In this document: piece by piece, positions 1 through 11,054 of the stretch
Position numbering within the stretch: position 1 is the stretch's first letter
How the letters are laid out: each line of letters starts with the position of its first letter
Assembly (NCBI GenBank): GCA_963978895.1
Contig: OZ022242.1
Span: 28,798,306-28,862,305 of the forward strand
DNA length: 64,000 nt
Direction: 5' to 3'
From: Erpobdella octoculata
Taxonomy: Eukaryota > Annelida > Clitellata > Hirudinida > Erpobdellidae
Notes under the pieces: model-generated
Databases searched by the model: none
What the model saw: the letters and a program-made list of their open reading frames with translations, nothing else
What the model was told of the DNA's origin: nothing
Translations under genes and position numbers: made by a program

Positions 1-860
1 TGTATATTTCTCAGGAAAACCCCAAAAGTAATATGCAAAGAGATTTTACAGATGGCACATTGTCTTTGTTCAATGTATCTGATGTTGGTGATGTTCAATC
101 GAATAGAATCAACCATGATATTAATACTTTTATTTGTTCTGATGCAATCAATGCAGAAACTGCACAACCGCGTCTGCAGTCTGCAGATATTCAACTTGCC
201 ATGGAACATCAGATTGAAAATGCTGTCTCTGTTGAAAACATATCTGGACACGTAAATGACAAAGATGCAAAAGAAAGTTGTTCGTTCAAGGTCGTGAGAG
301 CTGATGACGTTAATATTGATGTTGATAACTGTTTTTTCTCCCTTACATGCATCTGTTGAAAATAACCATGATGGTGATTTAAAAGTCACATCAATTACAG
401 ATAGCATGTTGCTCGGTTTAAAATGCAAAGATAATCATCCTTCTACAAGTTTGCCACTTAAGTATCAGTTTGATAAGCCAGCCAATATTTGTGAAAATGT
501 ATGTTTTTCTTCCTCCCAAGCCTCTGAAATATGTAACAGTGATGGTGATATAAAAGGCGCCTCATCTACAGATGACTTGTTGGAGGGATTAAAAATTGTA
601 GATACATGTTGCTTGTCGGGATTGCCTGGTGAAAGTCTCGTTGATCGAACAGATGTTTTGTATGATGAAGGTTGTTTATCTGGTTGCCAAGATTCTGTTC
701 GAATGCACCGGATAAAGGGTGGTGGGAAATTTCTCAGGTGGATGAAGGGTTTTCGGGAGTGTGAGTTGATGGTGCATGTGTTTCAGGGGAGAAATCTGGT
801 CCGTTGAGCTTTTCTCACTTAACTGATAACATTAATATTACAACTAGACGGAGGAGATGA
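1..860 (+). pseudogene. Penelope-like ORF, C-terminal acidic/Ser-rich tail
   Basis: I recognise this by comparison with the other Penelope copies in the window. The start reads like the region just after the GIY-YIG domain (an NMQRDF block matching NVQDDHF in the copy at 22.8-24.3 kb). A long low-complexity acidic and serine-rich stretch follows. The end, at the TGA at 858-860, is a basic motif reading NINITTRRRR. Its counterparts are NITLRRKRQ at 24304, NITVRRKRR near 27180 and NITQRRRKK near 10585. The frame changes near 350 and again near 800, so the copy is broken. The tail has no known catalytic role. Family assignment is fairly secure; function of the tail is unknown. Confidence 0.65.
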
Positions 861-1190
861 CATTGACTTCTGGACCTCTATTTACCAGCCTGGTTAAGTG
901 TTGGCGTGTGTGTCTTGTGATGGTGTGTGTGATCTTGAGGGAAAATACTTTGATATGATAAAAAATCTTTTTTGTCTGTTTCACATTTCATGAAATTCTT
1001 AATGAATTTCATGAATTTAAATTAAAATTATTATCTCTCCATTTAAATAATATGTTTTTCAAAGTATTTTTATTTTGGTTTTATTATTTTTTTTATTTAT
1101 GTTCTGCTTATTTTAACGTTCATCATCCCGATTTTAATTGTTATTATTTACTGTATGTATTAACTTTTAGTTACATTGAGTTAATCAAAA

Positions 1191-1235
1191 CAACCCTGAT
1201 GATGGTCGCAATAGCTGAAACTTGCAAGTTGGTTG
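1191..1235 (+). ncRNA. hammerhead-like ribozyme motif, Penelope copy 1
   Basis: The layout is a type I hammerhead. Helix I strand CAACC (1191-1195) is followed by the perfect core CTGATGA (1196-1202), a weak helix II hairpin (1204-1216), GAAA (1217-1220), a palindromic helix III (ACTTGCAAGT, 1220-1229), the U-H cleavage position (T1229/T1230) and the second helix I strand GGTTG (1231-1235). One extra T (1203) sits between the core and helix II; it occurs in all five copies of this motif here. Hammerheads are known from Penelope-like elements. Cleavage activity is inferred, not shown. Confidence 0.7.
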
Positions 1236-1398
1236 GTAATAAAACGTTTGATTTTAGATTTAGTAAAAGTGTTTTTTCTCACTTAAAATATGTTAAGCGT
1301 TTAATTGACTAAACCGTGTCTTCTAAATAGCGTGTATACTTCAACAGAGCATGTTTGAATGAACATTTAGTGCCGAAATATTGTAAATATATATATAT

Positions 1399-1630
<232 letters not shown>

Positions 1631-2061
1631 TTCTTTCTTTTCCAATAAACTACAAAACCATTGCAGAAAACGCTACTAACTTTTGATGCAAATTAATAAA
1701 AGAAGAGCAGTGATCAAAAAACATATACCACTAATCCAGAAAATAATTGAGTTCAGAATATTTCCTTTTTTTTCTGAAATTTAATGTTTATAACTATATT
1801 ACCGTAACAACATCATTTGCAATAATAACTAATCTAAATTTAATCGGTATGAAATATTGTTAATTTTTTACCGTCTCAGCATATTTGCTTTAACAAACCA
1901 TTACAGGCAAACCTAGGCACTTAACACACCCAAAAAGAAAAACAATCATGAAACCTTAGAGCGCAATTTTATGTTGTGCGCAATTAAGAAAGTCACAACA
2001 CTTTATAATATTAGTTTGGCATTTAGGAACCTAACGCCTGTTCAGACGGTAATCAAATATA
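1631..2061. other. AT-rich intergenic/intronic stretch, nothing recognised
   Basis: I find no coding frame with family resemblance, no exon with splice borders and no repeat shared with the rest of the window. Confidence 0.6.
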
Positions 2062-2455
2062 TCACTTTAAAAATATTTTTTTAACTATCTGTTCATATAT
2101 AACTAAATAATAATTATATATAGTTAAAACTGCCATAGTGAACGTTCCTCTTCCCTGAGGCAGTCCATCACCACGATCCCCACCAGTCGAACTGCGTACA
2201 GTCCTCGTTTTTTTTGCTTTGACCATTAATAGTGACCATAACATTTCCTTTTTTCATTTAATTAATAATCCAAACATTACATTCCGCATTTGGACTGTGA
2301 CTCATAGAACGATCGCACATAGCACGATCGCTCATAGTTTAACCCTAACCATAACCTTAACCTCAACCCTTACCCTAACTTTGTCGGTTTTAACTATATA
2401 TAATTATTATTTAGTTATATATGAACAGATAGCTAAAAAAATATTTTTAAAGTGA
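2062..2455. mobile_element. MITE with about 69-bp terminal inverted repeats and TA duplication
   Basis: The termini TCACTTTAAAAATA... (2062-2130) and their reverse complement (2387-2455) form inverted repeats of about 69 bp with few mismatches. A TA dinucleotide flanks each end (2060-2061 and 2456-2457), as expected for a Tc1/mariner-type target duplication. The 394-bp element has no transposase. Its interior (about 2339-2384) carries degenerate telomere-like CCCTAA/CCCTTA units. The right end abuts the Helitron remnant that follows. Confidence 0.85.
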
Positions 2456-2457
2456 TA

Positions 2458-3948
2458 CAGTTGATTTTGCTCCTGAGGGGAAAAAACTGGAAAACAAACT
2501 TTTTTCTAAAACAATGTATATCTCGAAAACTAAAAATGAGGAGATTTTGAAATTTGGTATATGGATTTTTCTTGAAAAATAAAAAGATACGTGTTTCACC
2601 ATTTTTTGAAAATTCGGTTTCCCGGACCTCAAATGTGGTTGGAAAATTGGGTTATTTGGTTTTTAAAGTAGCTGCTACTCAAAAACTGTAAATGCTACAG
2701 GAGTAAAAATTAGTATTTAGTTTCTACTCCAAAAATAATGAAATACATGTTTTAGCAATTTTTGAAAATTTGATTTCCAGGACCTCAAATGTGCGGTGGA
2801 AAATAGGGTCATTTGTTTTTTGAAGTAACTGCTACTCAAAAATTGTAAATGCTACAAATGTAAAAATTGGTAGTTAGTTTCTACTCTAAAAATAATGATA
2901 TACGTATTTCACCATTTTTTGAAAATTTGTCTTCCAGGACCTCAAATGTGGGGTAGAAAATAAGGTTATTTGGGTTTTAAAGTAACTGCTGCTCAAAAAC
3001 TGTAAATGCAACAAAAGTAAAAATCATTATTTAGTTTCTAATCTAAAAATAATGATATACGTGTTTCACCATTTCTTACAAATTTGGTTTCCAGGACCTT
3101 AAATGTGGGGTTGAAAATAGGATTACTTGGTTTTTAAAGTAACTGCTATTCAAAAACTGTAAATGCTACAGATGTAAAAATTAGTATTTAGTTGTTATTT
3201 TTCATTGAGATTTAGAATACGCCTTATCAAGACAAGTCTTGCTCAAGGCGAGAGAGGAAGGGTACTTGCAAAGGCAGCCATTTATAGGCGCCTACCTCTT
3301 TACCAAATGCGAGTGAACTCCTTGCTTAAGGGAGTTACGCTGGTGACGCCGGCGAGGTTTGAACTGCCGACCTAACGATCGACAGGCGAACGCTCTACCG
3401 CTCCGCCATCAGCGCCTCAAAAAATAACGATATAAGTGTTTCACCATTTTTTAAAACTTTGGTTTCCATGACTTCAAATGTGGGGTCAAAATAAGGGTTA
3501 TTTAATTTTAAAATAACTGCTACTCAACAACTGCAAGCATTACAGATGTAAAACTTAGTATTTTGAGGTTTTGTGTTGGTTAAAAGTAGCTGAGTCCAGT
3601 TTATCACTGGTCGGGCCAAGCCGTTATTTTAGGGTCTTTTCACGGGCCAGGTAAACCTTAAATCAAGGTGGTACGGGCCGAGGTTTTCACTAAGCATATA
3701 GACATTTTAGTGATTTTAGGGTCTTCAGACGGGCCGGGCCAAACCTGAATTCAAGGTGGGAGGGTCGCAGTTTTTCATCAAGTATATAGAATTTCTAGGC
3801 CTGTAAAAACGGGCCGTTCCCAAATTAGACGGGCCGTGCCGGGCCAGTAATTTTGGTTTTGAAACGGGCTGGGCCAAGTTGTCGACGGGCCGAGCAAGGT
3901 TCAAATTCTCTAATTTCATGCGAGCAAAGCCGCTACGGGCACTGCTAG
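2458..3948 (+). mobile_element. non-autonomous Helitron, family H2, copy a (5' truncated)
   Basis: The 3' end at 3917-3948 is the H2 terminus: GCCGCTACGGGCACTGCTAG, ending in CTAG and followed by T. The same terminus occurs at 35460, 37615, 37718 (minus) and 41264 (minus). The interior is an array of about 155-bp units, each with a block like 'ACCTCAAATGTG' followed by 'TACTCAAAAACTGTAAATGCTAC'-type sequence (in part). A GC-rich segment rich in GGGCC follows at about 3590-3900. The 5' terminus (TCTATATATATATAAAAG... in intact copies) is missing. A SINE is nested at about 3196-3420. There is no coding capacity. Confidence 0.85.
3196..3420 (-). mobile_element. tRNA-derived SINE, copy 1
   Basis: Read on the minus strand, the 5' part has a tRNA-like pol III promoter: box A TGGCGGAGCGGTAGAGCG and box B GGCAGTTCAAACC at the usual spacing. 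A non-tRNA body with GCAAGGAGTT...CGCATT follows. A related body and box B recur at 46401-46570. It splits one 155-bp unit of Helitron H2a, so it is the younger insertion. A GTTATTTTT/AAAAATAAC inverted pair flanks it. Confidence 0.8.
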
Positions 3949-3989
3949 TTATTTATAATTGTCACGTGTGCTTATCCTGACTAAGCTAT

Positions 3990-5598
3990 ATAAGAAAATT
4001 CACGAGCGGAGTTTTTTCCATGCTTTTTCTCGTTCGTGTTGATGTGGTAACAGCTCTCGGAATTTGTTTTATCGCTCTCTCGCACGTGTTGTGAAGTATC
4101 GCCCGGTCTCATGAGGGCGAAAAAGAAGTTGAAGACTAACCAGCCTTCGAGAAACATCATCGACGAAGCATGGGCTCAGGCTTCCGACAGTGAGGAATTT
4201 ACTCTTCCCAGAGGAAAACCAGCTCTGCAGAAAAACCGCTGACTTTTGCCGTCAGGGGAACACTACCGTTAGATATAGAGAAAATCATTGCTAAAACCTT
4301 CACCCCTGCCAAGATTCTAGCAAGCTTCAGGAGCGTATCCTCAGCCAAAACAGGACCCAGCCAACAGAACATGCAACAACAATCAGCGGCAGAAAAAAAA
4401 CCAACCCGATGAACCGATCGAATTCCTAATCTTGACGGATATGACAAAGATAGATCCCTTCCAAATCGAAGGCAGCTTATCAAACTACCTAAACCGAAAG
4501 CCAGTTATTACCGGCAAGGGAAAAAAGATTCGACTCCTTGTGTCAAGAGCTGAAAAAGAAGAAATGAAAAACATACAGGAAATTGTTGGATACCAGGTTA
4601 GGGTCCTAAATAAACCGCTAGTTAAGAAATCAAAAATGATTATCACCGGTGTTCCACTGGAAATTTCATTAGATATAATAACCAAAAACTCTGGATGTAC
4701 CACAGCAGTGCTGATAAAAAAACGAATTGATGGAAGGTTTCAGGAGACCACCGCGGCCATCCTTACCTTCGAGCCGGACCAGAATCCTCCAAATTACGTT
4801 AGAATATTTTTCTTGAATTTTCGGGTTAAGGAGTACCTCCCTAACCCAGTTAGATGTCATAACTTCAATCAATTCGGGCATGTGGCCAGGTACTGTAAGG
4901 CCAAAACCTCTTGCCCTAGGTGTGCCGGAGAGCACGAGCTAAAAAACTCGTCAACGCCAGAACTAGAACCACCTAAAAAGATATGTGCCAGTTGCCAGAC
5001 TCCTGACCACAGGACAGGCAGCGACGAATGCCCCAAGTGGCAGAAACCAAAAAGAAATATCGAGACCGCAACATCAAGAAAAACTTACTCAGAGGCGCTG
5101 AAAAGCGGGTCTAAAAAAACTACAGAGGCCGAGATCCAAGAAAAAACACCTGTAAACCAAACACAAGTAACCAGGATTGCCAAAAGGACTGACGCGCTGA
5201 AAAAGAAAACCACAGAAAAAACTCCAGAAACAGACACGGTAGTTTAATTGCTGACCATGATTGATGAGATTTTGCAGGTGCTGTCCACGTTGTTCAACCA
5301 AAGAGACGAACACCACAACCAAGAAATTGCAGCATCAAAGACTGCAGCAGCCATTCTCCCTGGCTCCGGGATTGAGGAATCAGCTGGAGAATGGCAACAA
5401 TGATGTTCAACTAAAGAAAGAGGGAGAAGAAGAAGAAGATGAAGAATTTTTTAGATATATTTTCTGACATTTTTCGTTTTCCCTCTCTTAACGGACACAT
5501 TTATTTTTATTTTTATTGTATTTATTTTTTTTCTTTCCCTTTTTTATGTTCCGTCTAAAAATACAATGTATAATGACGTAAAACTATAATAACAAAAC
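3990..5598 (+). mobile_element. I-like LINE, copy A (ORF1 plus 3' UTR; ORF2 deleted)
   Basis: The copy consists of a 5' leader (about 3990-4110), a gag-like ORF1 (4111-5247) and a 3' UTR (5248-5598). Its last part (TCTAAAAATAC...GTATAA...AAACTATAATA, about 5554-5600) matches the end of LINE copy B (10050-10105). The whole ORF2 is missing between ORF1 and the 3' UTR, so this is an internally deleted relative of copy B, which begins at once downstream. Confidence 0.7.
4111..5247 (+). pseudogene. I-like LINE ORF1 (gag-like, CCHC knuckles), frameshifted
   Basis: The product would be an RNA-binding gag-like protein. The ATG at 4111 opens a short frame (MRAKKKLKTNQPSRN...) that shifts near 4240 and again near 4400, then runs open to 5247. 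The long part has the conserved IITGVPLEIS block, followed by zinc knuckles: CHNFNQFGHVARYC, CPRCAGEHELKN and CASCQTPDHRTGSDEC. The tail is Lys/Thr rich. The paralogue in copy B has the matching VVIVGVPLTID and CFRCQAYGHRAQNC. Role in RNP formation is family knowledge; the copy is dead. Confidence 0.75.
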
Positions 5599-5613
5599 GG
5601 AGTTTTTCCCCGA

Positions 5614-6425
5614 GTGAAAGTCGTAAGAAAGACAGCGACGATGACCAAAGTTGTCATAGTAGGAGTTCCTCTGACCATCGATATGGAGACCCTCCAACGA
5701 GAGACAACGTGCGTTTTAGCGCGTCGTCTCTCTAAAAGAGTCGACGGAGCGATCACTCCAACAACGGCGGTAGTCTTAGCATTCCTTATGGAAAGGCACC
5801 GGAACGAATTTAGTTAGCGTACAACTCGTTCCGCACTAAACCATTTGTATCCGAACCTATGCACTGCTTTCGCTGCCAGGCATATGGACACCGGGCCCAG
5901 AACTGCAGAAATGCAGTTAAGTGTACTATCTACGCGAAAGAACACAACTGGAAAGCTTGCCCGGAAAAAGATAAGGAGCGTAAGGATCGAACCCTTACCT
6001 GCGCTAGTTGTGCCAAACATAATCACAATACAAGTGATAAAAAATGTCCCAAGTTTGTTTTTCAGCCGCCGTAAACAAAACGGTTACGGAAAAAAACTGT
6101 GATTTACGCTGCTGCGGTGAAGATGGTAGCGAAAGTGAAGAAAAATTTCAACACCCCGACTCCAGCTGTAAAAAGACCGGAGGCGACGCCTTCTGTGGAG
6201 AAGTCAAAACCGACTCCTACGCCCAGCCCCGCAAGGAGCAGAACCAAGGAATCTAAGTCGGTCGTGAGCAAGGCTACCGATGACGTGACAGACGTTCCAT
6301 CAACGGTAGAAGAGACTATGTCTACCCCTACCAAAAAATCCAAGTTTATTGTTTTGATTAACTGTATTGTTAAGTTTACAATAGAATTGATTAATCAGTG
6401 TAGGGTGACACGCAAGTTGCATTAA
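5614..6425 (+). pseudogene. LINE copy B ORF1, gag-like with CCHC motifs
   Basis: The N-terminus is missing. The first frame carries VVIVGVPLTID, parallel to copy A. A frameshift near 5815 leads to the zinc knuckles CFRCQAYGHRAQNC, CTIYAKEHNWKAC (first pair changed, Cys to Tyr) and CASCAKHNHNTSDKKC. Another shift near 6073 leads to a Pro/Thr/Lys-rich tail. Expected role: RNA binding in the retrotransposon RNP. Confidence 0.75.
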
Positions 6426-6556
6426 TGCACTGCAAGTTTCTCCTGAACTTTTGTTGGAAAGATACGCAGAGGCACTCTCGCAACCTATCCAGTTAGGGTT
6501 TAACTAGTTCAACTAGTCGTTTCAGTTTCACACTTCACAGTTTTTCCAAACAGACA

Positions 6557-8432
6557 ATGGGAGACAACCTGCTGATTCTACAGTGGAACTGCCAAAGTCT
6601 AAGAAGAAAGCTGGATGAACTCAAAGCCTACCTCGCGGAGACCACCGAGCTTACAAACCTGCTCGTCCTACAAGAAACATGGCTGACGGACAAAGTAAGA
6701 TTAAATTTCCCAGGCTATAACGTCGCTCGACTAGATCGTGTATCTACGCCGGGTGGTATCTCGTATGTGAGCGATATCATAGTCATTTGCCAGATTTTGT
6801 TTAAGGTTAACTATCAAAACAAGGAAAGGTGCCCTCATAAACATCATCAACGTTTACAGTCAACCATCAGTTACATAAGATACACTACGCGACTCATTAT
6901 ACAAATCATTCGATCACCCAAACTCAATCATTCTGGGAGATTTTAATGCTTACTCGGTCGTATTTGGTGATAAGAAGGGACAACTTATTGAGGAGCTGAT
7001 GGATCGATATGGCTTAGTTGGTCTTAATCATGGAGTTGGAACTCATATGACTCTCGTGGACAAACAACGCCCATCGATCTATCTATTTGCTCAAGTGATT
7101 TGTCCAGGAATGCTTCATGGTCGATCCTAGAGGAGTTCTTTGGGAGTGATCATTTCCCGATTGTTAACAAGTTCGACAGTAGAGCTTATTGGGAAAGGGT
7201 AACTAGAAAGTCGTGAAATCTTGAAAAAGCATACTGGTACGAGTACCGGCGTCAAACCGAAATTGCGCTGGAAAAACACCCACCATTTGCTAGGTGCCAG
7301 AATGCCTGTAAGGCAATGTCGGAAAGGCTACATGAGGCAGCTTCCATATCTATTCCGCTGAAACGGCGTGGGAGAGAAGGCTTGCAACCTGAACCGTGGT
7401 GGAATGAAGCGATCGCTGCGGTCATAAAGGCTCGAACTCGTGCGTGCAACGCCCTTCAACGTAGGTAATCGCAGGACAATATTGAGGCCTACAGACGGTT
7501 GAAAAACCAGGCACAGGCCGCAGTGAGAGATGCTAAAATAAACCACTGGCGTAGGTTCTGCTCCAGTCTGAACTCACACTTCAAGTTGGGAGATATGTGG
7601 AAAGCGGTTGAAAGCATTTACGGTACTCAGTCTGGTTTCAGCGTTCCTGCGTTGAAAATTGACAGAGAAACCGTTTTGACCGATAAAAGCAAAGCCGATA
7701 TGATTGCACAGACAATCAGCTGGAATGCTTCCAACGCAAATCTGTTACCCGAGTTTGCAGACCTTAAAGCCATGGATAAAAAGAGAATCCAGAATGATCT
7801 CCAGGCTAGTGTGCTGGAAAATGATGACGTGCATGGGTTGAATGCCGACATGACACGGAAAGAGTTGGAGGAGGCTTTGTTTAAAAGGCAAAAACCCGGG
7901 GCCCGACGGTATTTGCTATGAAATTTTGGAGAAAATCGGTAGTAGTGGGTTGGATAAACTATTGGAGTTTATCAACCTTTTGTGGGCAAAAAGGGAGGTA
8001 CCAGAAATGTGGAGAGAATCTACGGTCGTCCCTCTACTGAAGCCCGGGAAAGATCCGTCGGATCCAAACTTCTACCGACCAATTTCTTTAACATCGTCTC
8101 TGTGCAAATTGGCAGAACAAATCATAGCAAACTGCCTAAGGCACTACTTAGAGGTATCCAACCTGATTAACCGCAAGCAATCCGGGTTTCGAAAAGGACG
8201 AGGATCCACAGACCACATCCTAAGACTCCAGAACGACGTGAAACAATCGATATGGAAAAGTGGTTTTTTTCGACCTCGAGAAAACTTTTGACCTTGTGAG
8301 GAGAGATGGAATGCTATGGAAAATGTCTACCTTAGGTATACGAGGGCGAATGCTAAAATGGATTCAGGCGTTTTTAAGTGACCGAGTAGCTAGGGTGAGA
8401 GTTGGTAACACGCTGTCTGATCCAGTTCAAAA
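6557..8432 (+). pseudogene. LINE copy B ORF2, endonuclease and N-terminal RT part
   Basis: The start ATG at 6557 opens the AP endonuclease (LLILQWNCQSLRRK, then LVLQETWL). After frameshifts the GDFNAYS block (about 6940-6970) and SDHFPIV block (about 7148-7168) complete the nuclease. The RT follows: a linker with LGDMWKAVESIYG, then VVPLLKPGKDPSDPNFYRPI (about 8025-8085), QSGFRKGRGS, and DLEKTFDLVRRDG in a shifted frame near 8275. The sequence reaches SDPVQ near 8430 and then jumps straight to the post-palm region. The catalytic Y/FxDD segment is therefore absent. This is a deletion, not point decay. Confidence 0.8.
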
Positions 8433-9811
8433 AGCTTAATAGTCAAACGGTGCAAACAACGATTGAACGTCATGAGACTATTGACTAGTCTATCGTGGGG
8501 CTGCAGCAAGCAGACCCTAATGCTCTACTACCGATGCTCTATTCGGTCGGTAATAGAATACGGTTGCGAAGCATTTGTTAGTGCCTCGTCTACCTGCAAA
8601 GGTAGACTTGACAGGCTACAGCACGCTGCCCTAAGAACGGCGTGCGGGTCAATGAACTGCACAGGTCTGGCCGCTCTACAGATGGAGTGTGGTGACCCAC
8701 CCCTAGATCTAAGGCGCAAAATGCTAATAGCTTATTTCGCAACCAAAACTAAAATCATCCCAAACCACCCGGCGCGGGAAATTTTTGAGCCTGTCGGGAA
8801 ACAGCAGACACGGAAATGGAAACACTTTTTCCATCGATACTGCTTCAGAAAAAAACCAAAAGATGCAACCCTCCTCAGTTTGACAAAGGGTTTGTAGGGT
8901 TAGCAAAAGAAGACCCAACGCTTTTACAGAGAGCGCTGGAACTTCTGGATACAAACCGGGATCACACCCGGATGTACACCGATGCCTCCAAAATTGGAAG
9001 CAGTGTCGCAGTTGGTGGGTTTGTCCCTAGATCTAGCTATCGGTTGAGCCTTAGAGTGACAGACGATGTCTCGATCTTCACACCCGAACTGACAGCGATC
9101 AGAAAAGAAGTCGAGTGGATGGCCAGACCTGACAGTCCAGCCAAGTTGGCGCTATTTACGGACTCGTACAGTTCTGTACTTGCTCTTAAAAATAGCGCTA
9201 ACGCAAACAAATCCCCATTAGTTGCTTCAACCCTAGCGCTAATCGACTCGATTATACGTGAAGGTAGAGAAGAAACGGTGATCTGGGTTCCCAGTCATGC
9301 GGGCATTGCCGGAAACAAAGCTGCTGATCGACTTGCTAAAAGCGCGATCAAGCATGCAGAAGTCGAATTTGTGATCGAGAGAAAACTAGTAGACTTCAAG
9401 AGGGTCATCAAGAAAGAGATAATGCGTGAGTGGCAAAAGAGATGGGATGAGGAATCCCATAGCCGCAACTACTGGTCTATTGAGTCGAAAGTCTCTCAAA
9501 AAATCAAGTTTGCCACAACGCCCCGGTGCAAGGAAGTTGCCATTACCAGACTCCATCTAGGTAAATGTCGACTGAACCATTATTTAAAAATTTTGGACTT
9601 GCATGATACGGGTTTGTGTGAAGCTTGCAGGAGTCCGGAAACTGTTGAGCACTGGGTGCTTAACTGCAGGGCGACAGGTCATCCTAGAGCCAAGATGAGA
9701 AGAATCTGCAGACGGTTCAAGCAAGAACCCACCCTGCCAGTCGTCTTAAAGTCTCCACACTGCCAGGACGTCCTCTACTCCTGGATCAAGGATCTCAACA
9801 TCGCGTTGTGA
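8433..9811 (+). pseudogene. LINE copy B ORF2, RT thumb and RNase H
   Basis: The thumb-like region has LYYRCSIRSVIEYGCEAF. A frameshift near 8816 leads to an uninterrupted 331-codon stretch ending at 9811 with the RNase H signature residues in order: Asp in YTDASK, Glu in FTPELTAI, Asp in LFTDSYSS, and His/Asp in VPSHAGIAGNKAADRLAK. A C-terminal Cys/His motif (CEACRSPETVEHWVLNC) follows, typical of this LINE group. The RNase H would remove template RNA during insertion. The 3' UTR runs from 9812 to about 10105. Confidence 0.85.
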
Positions 9812-10165
9812 TTAACGACCAGCCATCCAGCTCAATCCTGGATTGAGGATAACAGCAGGACGGCAATCATGAAACGGTTGTAGTAGGAAGAGGAAAAAAG
9901 GAAAAAAATATTCTAGATTATATTCTGCTGAAATTTATTCTCTTAATAAAGCGATAGTATATAGCATTTTTTCTTTGGCTTTTTTTATTTTCCTCTTTTT
10001 TCACTTTTCCTTTTCATCCCCATTTCCACCCTTTCCTCTCCTTCCCCATGTCTAAAAATACTAGGTATAAAGACAATAAACTATTATAAAAAACAGAGTT
10101 TTTGGGAGTCACGGTTGCACGATGAACACTGGTATTATCAATTTTTTGAACGACGAAGTTAGAGA

Positions 10166-10302
10166 GGCAGACGGGGCAGCAACAAAACTAATTGAGGAAT
10201 CAAATAGTTTTAAAGTGGAAGGAAATGTATCAAAAATTTACATTTCCTTCCACTTTAAAACTATTTGATTCCTCAATTAGTTTTGTTGCTGCCCCGTCTG
10301 CC
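10166..10302. repeat. perfect 64-bp inverted repeat with 9-nt loop
   Basis: The left arm 10166-10229 and right arm 10239-10302 are exact reverse complements over 64 bp, separated by TCAAAAATT. The right arm is Penelope coding sequence (start of copy 2); the left arm is its inverted duplicate. This fits a cDNA snap-back at the 5'-truncated end of the insertion. Confidence 0.95.
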
Positions 10303-10985
10303 CTTCCTGTCATTGATTCTGAGCTTGTGACTGATGGCTCAGCTATGTGTTGTCTCGACTGTTCCCGTCTTGATCTGCTTCCCGATGAAAACGATGAGCC
10401 ATTGCTTCAGGGAGAGGTTGACAGATCTCACACGTTGGAGACGACGGATGGAGTTGCGGTTTCACTGGCTGCTGAAGAATGTATCGGTACTGATGCACCA
10501 GAATCGTTGGATGTTGATTCTACTCATGATATGTTCCAACATGTGATAGACAACGTAAATATCACACAACGAAGGCGAAAGAAGTAGATCGTATTTTGCT
10601 TATTTCCCCCCCTTATGATTGTTTCGTTTTACTTGTTATTTATTTTATTTTATTTATTTATTATTATATATAAATTTATTTTTTCTTTCTATTTTATTTG
10701 TATTATTTATTTTTCTTCTTTTGCTTTTCGAATATTTGAGCAACATTTTCGTTTCTTTCTGTGCTTTTGGTTTTCCGTTGTGTTTACGTTTCATTTGCCT
10801 TGAAAATGGAGAGTTTCTCTCCGAAACGCGTCGGCATTATATGTAATAAAAATAATTTCTAACTATGAATTTCAATAGTTTGTTTGAGGCTCGTCTTGTT
10901 CCACAGTTTAGAAAAGTGGAACGTGTTATGAAAAAAGTTGTTTCTTTTAAGTTTAGAGCTGTTTTTCTTCGAGCATGTATAGAAG

Positions 10986-10988
<3 letters not shown>
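10239..10988 (+). mobile_element. Penelope-like element copy 2 (P2), strongly 5' truncated
   Basis: Only the tail of the ORF (10239-10587, ending NVNITQRRRKK at the TAG), the 3' UTR, the hammerhead-like motif (10796-10836), an AATAAA signal (about 10845) and the RAC-type block (reading FLRACIEEN, about 10960-10988) remain. The RT and GIY-YIG domains are absent. A (TA)n tract follows directly. Confidence 0.8.
10796..10836 (+). ncRNA. hammerhead-like motif, Penelope copy 2 (degenerate core)
   Basis: Helix I is TGCC (10796-10799) with GGCA (10833-10836). The core reads TTGAAAA instead of CTGANGA. The extra T is at 10807. Helix II is a strong hairpin, GGAGAG/CTCTCC (10808-10822). GAAA (10823-10826) and a short helix III ending GTC follow. 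The core changes probably abolish cleavage, but the stems match the other copies by covariation. Confidence 0.55.

Positions 10989-11052
<64 letters not shown>
10989..11052. repeat. (TA)n microsatellite
   Basis: A pure TA tract lies exactly at the 3' end of Penelope copy 2. Confidence 0.98.

Positions 11053-11054
<2 letters not shown>

Larger units (their letters stand above)
1..1398 (+). mobile_element. Penelope-like element copy 1 (P1), 5' part beyond the window
   Basis: This is the 3' part of a Penelope-like retroelement: ORF tail (1-860), AT-rich 3' UTR (861-1190), hammerhead-like RNA (1191-1235), an AATAAA-like signal at about 1238, and a short coding-like block (about 1340-1390, reading [14 protein letters not shown]). 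The same order recurs in four other copies here (near 10.8, 20.4, 24.7 and 27.6 kb), which is the main support. The reverse transcriptase and GIY-YIG parts would lie left of position 1. A (TA)n tract starts directly after the coding-like block. Confidence 0.75.
5599..10105 (+). mobile_element. I-like LINE, copy B (5' truncated, internally deleted)
   Basis: Order: truncated gag-like ORF1, AP-type endonuclease, reverse transcriptase, RNase H with a C-terminal Cys/His motif, and a 3' UTR ending near 10105. An RNase H after the RT places it in the I/R1/Jockey-like group that carries RNase H, most like the I clade. The RT palm core with its YADD-type motif is deleted. Many frameshifts and stops are present. 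The 3' end is shared with copy A. Confidence 0.8.

Noticed and set aside
2336..2384. Chromosome end or interstitial telomere
   Set aside because: The CCCTAA-like units are degenerate, short and inside a MITE.
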